Source of the DNA: Theristus sp. LFF4_11
Lineage: Eukaryota; Nematoda; Chromadorea; Monhysterida; Xyalidae
Direction of reading: 5' to 3'
DNA: 64,000 bases
Assembly (NCBI GenBank): GCA_030248135.1
Contig: JASANC010001779.1
Location: 61,008-125,007, forward strand
The stretch's first letter is position 1. Each line of letters begins with the position of its first letter. This document shows positions 62,549-64,000 of this stretch, piece by piece. The notes under the pieces are model-generated. The model searched no databases. It saw nothing but the letters and a program-made list of their open reading frames with translations, and was not told where the DNA came from. Both the position numbers and the translations under genes were made by a program.

Positions 62549-63638
62549 TCTTTCATTTAGCTTTCAAACAAAGACAAGACAATGCAATTCCATGTTGCAA
62601 CTTTTTCAATCAAGGCACGTGGTGAAGAAGCTGAAAATAAAGCGGCGCTATTCTTCTGCTTTTGGCCGTTGTCCGCGATCCCAATGGCGTGCATGACTGT
62701 GAGGCTGTCCTGATTGGGTTGGTATTCATGTTGCAAAACAAAATGTCTGCCAACGGTAAATTATCACTGAGGAAGCAGACAAATGTTAATCAAAATGAAA
62801 ACGATAGAAAGAAGAAGAAAAAGAGACGTTTTGTTATGAACTTTGTTTAGTTTCTTTGTTTGGAAAGTGAAGTTTGAACACGAACCTCGATTCGGAATAT
62901 ATTATTACTAAATTGAACGAAATGAATGACGACGACGACGGGTTTGCCCACAGTCAGAGTTTTGAGCTTTTGTTTTTTATCAGTTTATTAAAACCAGAAT
63001 TGAAAAAATTGGTTGCAATTGCAATCAATCAATCAATCAAATCAATGGTTGAAGATGAAGAATAGAATAAAACAGTTCGAAGACAGTCAACAGATGTTGT
63101 AGCGACGTCGGGTAATGTTGGTTTGGTTTGGTCTGCGAACTCTCTCACTCTGTACTCACAGTACCAATTTGGTGGATCTGTTTTGATGATTCCGTTCCAT
63201 CCGATCCGTCGTCGTTGGCACAATACCTCAGAGAAGAAAGACGTCGAGCGAGCTGCATTCGCATTAAAACAACTGATTGAATTGAATTTGTTATTGCAGC
63301 GGAATGATTTGAATAATGAGTGTTGGATTGAGCAGTGACGCTGGGTTTTGGATCCTGCCATTTCGACACTTGTTTTTCAATCAAAAAATGAAACTGAATG
63401 AATCCACTGAAATGGAATTGCGCCAGTCTAATTAATAAATCGGTGTAGTGGTGAGGTAGGGTTGGCATGAGAAATAAAACTGGTTTTTTTCCGAAACCGG
63501 TTTGCGTGACTTTTGCGTTTGTTTTTTCACAAAGCAACGAATTGCGTGTGGCTTGGTGCTTCGCGCGAGCTTTTCTGCAACTGCACTTGAAACATCTCAC
63601 TCTTGTCGTCTCCCTCTAACCACAACCGACAATTTCAG

Positions 63639-63716
63639 GTTGAAAAAAGTGTCCACGATATCGCTCGTTTCGGCGGCGTCGTCAAGCTGCACGAGTTCAC
63701 GCAGTTCCAAAGCACG
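63639..63716 (+). CDS. Unassigned coding exon of a gene running off the window
   Basis: Acceptor TTTCAG at 63633-63638, then a frame VEKSVHDIARFGGVVKLHEF and a polar end, with a possible donor at GTATCGGTGAG. It has the character of a real exon (no repeats, balanced composition) but no partner exon was found in the window and the product is unknown. Confidence 0.35.
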
Positions 63717-64000
63717 GTATCGGTGAGAAATGCAATGCCATTTTCAAAGATGAAATTCTCAATTCAAACATTCATGTGTTTATTATTAAAATTGACAGGA
63801 GAAAAGTTGATTCCGGAAGCCAAAATTTCTTTTAGTTGCTATTCATCCAAGTCACCCCATGATTCAGAGTCAATTCAGGAAAGCTCGTGAAACTGAAAAT
63901 TATCTAAAAATGCAGGAGACGCATATAAAAGGAGGAATATGGCCTTGTGTAAGCAGTGAAAGACTTGGCTCGACAACGCTTTTCAAGTCTCTGATGTGGT

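Larger units (their letters stand above)
57789..63638. other. Repeat-rich region with no confirmed gene
   Basis: Contains the 57955/59530 repeat pair, MITE A (58943-59105), hAT-like 60322-61035, a long hairpin (62130-62356) and another MITE (62359-62548). A - strand frame at 58870-58758 (MQCSEAAADSATSSSS..., donor GCG|GTGAAT, phase 0) could be a 5' exon of the PPR gene because its phase fits exon 57788, but nothing else supports it. A + strand frame at 62874-63065 contains an acidic start and a Leu/Lys-rich end; unassigned. Confidence 0.4.

Overview
This is animal (metazoan) genomic DNA. Genes are split by GT-AG introns, there are no operons or bacterial signals, and transposable elements fill the introns. 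The gene set is a two-pore K+ channel, a collagen/Cys-rich/trypsin mosaic protein, an LRPPRC-like PPR protein and small secreted peptide precursors. Together with short introns, T-rich acceptors ending in CAG, and a Penelope-like retroelement of the N-terminal-endonuclease type, this suggests an invertebrate, probably an ecdysozoan and perhaps nematode-like. The species cannot be fixed from the sequence.

Layout. (1) 1842-12746, + strand: a K2P (TWIK/TWK-type) potassium channel of about ten exons. Its last intron holds a 3.9-kb array of a 19-bp minisatellite, and another intron holds a ~0.9-kb imperfect palindrome of CAGTTTTC-type words. (2) 14.4-20.0 kb, - strand: two small genes for secreted peptide precursors. 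Both have a signal-peptide exon joined in phase 0 to an exon with basic cleavage sites and a shared KR-x2-[IV]HA[ST]Q[NQ]R[YF] motif. One intron carries a mariner-type element with very long inverted repeats. (3) 22272-35303, + strand: a 30-exon gene whose exon lengths add to an exact reading frame of 1228 residues. It runs signal peptide, Gly-X-Y collagen-like stretch, Cys-rich repeats, about 16 single-exon modules (C-x5-C-x5-6-C), and a complete trypsin-fold serine protease. (4) 36110-57788, - strand: an LRPPRC-like pentatricopeptide-repeat gene of about 25 exons, convergent with the protease gene. (5) 57.8-64 kb: mostly repeats, with one unassigned + strand exon near the end.

Mobile DNA. 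One intron of the PPR gene contains a 10.1-kb block bounded by hAT-like inverted ends and a perfect 8-bp target duplication. Inside it lies a Penelope-like element with N-terminal GIY-YIG, a CxC linker, a C-terminal reverse transcriptase, ~1.2-kb pseudo-LTRs, and a separate five-exon ORF1 (493 residues, coiled coil plus RRM-like plus basic tail). Three further hAT-like elements have perfect 8-bp duplications. At least six MITE families and a tRNA-derived SINE family with a (CAA)n tail are also present, several nested in one another.

Gene models were built by hand from splice signals and phase continuity. Where phases chain exactly, confidence is high; uncertain joins are stated.
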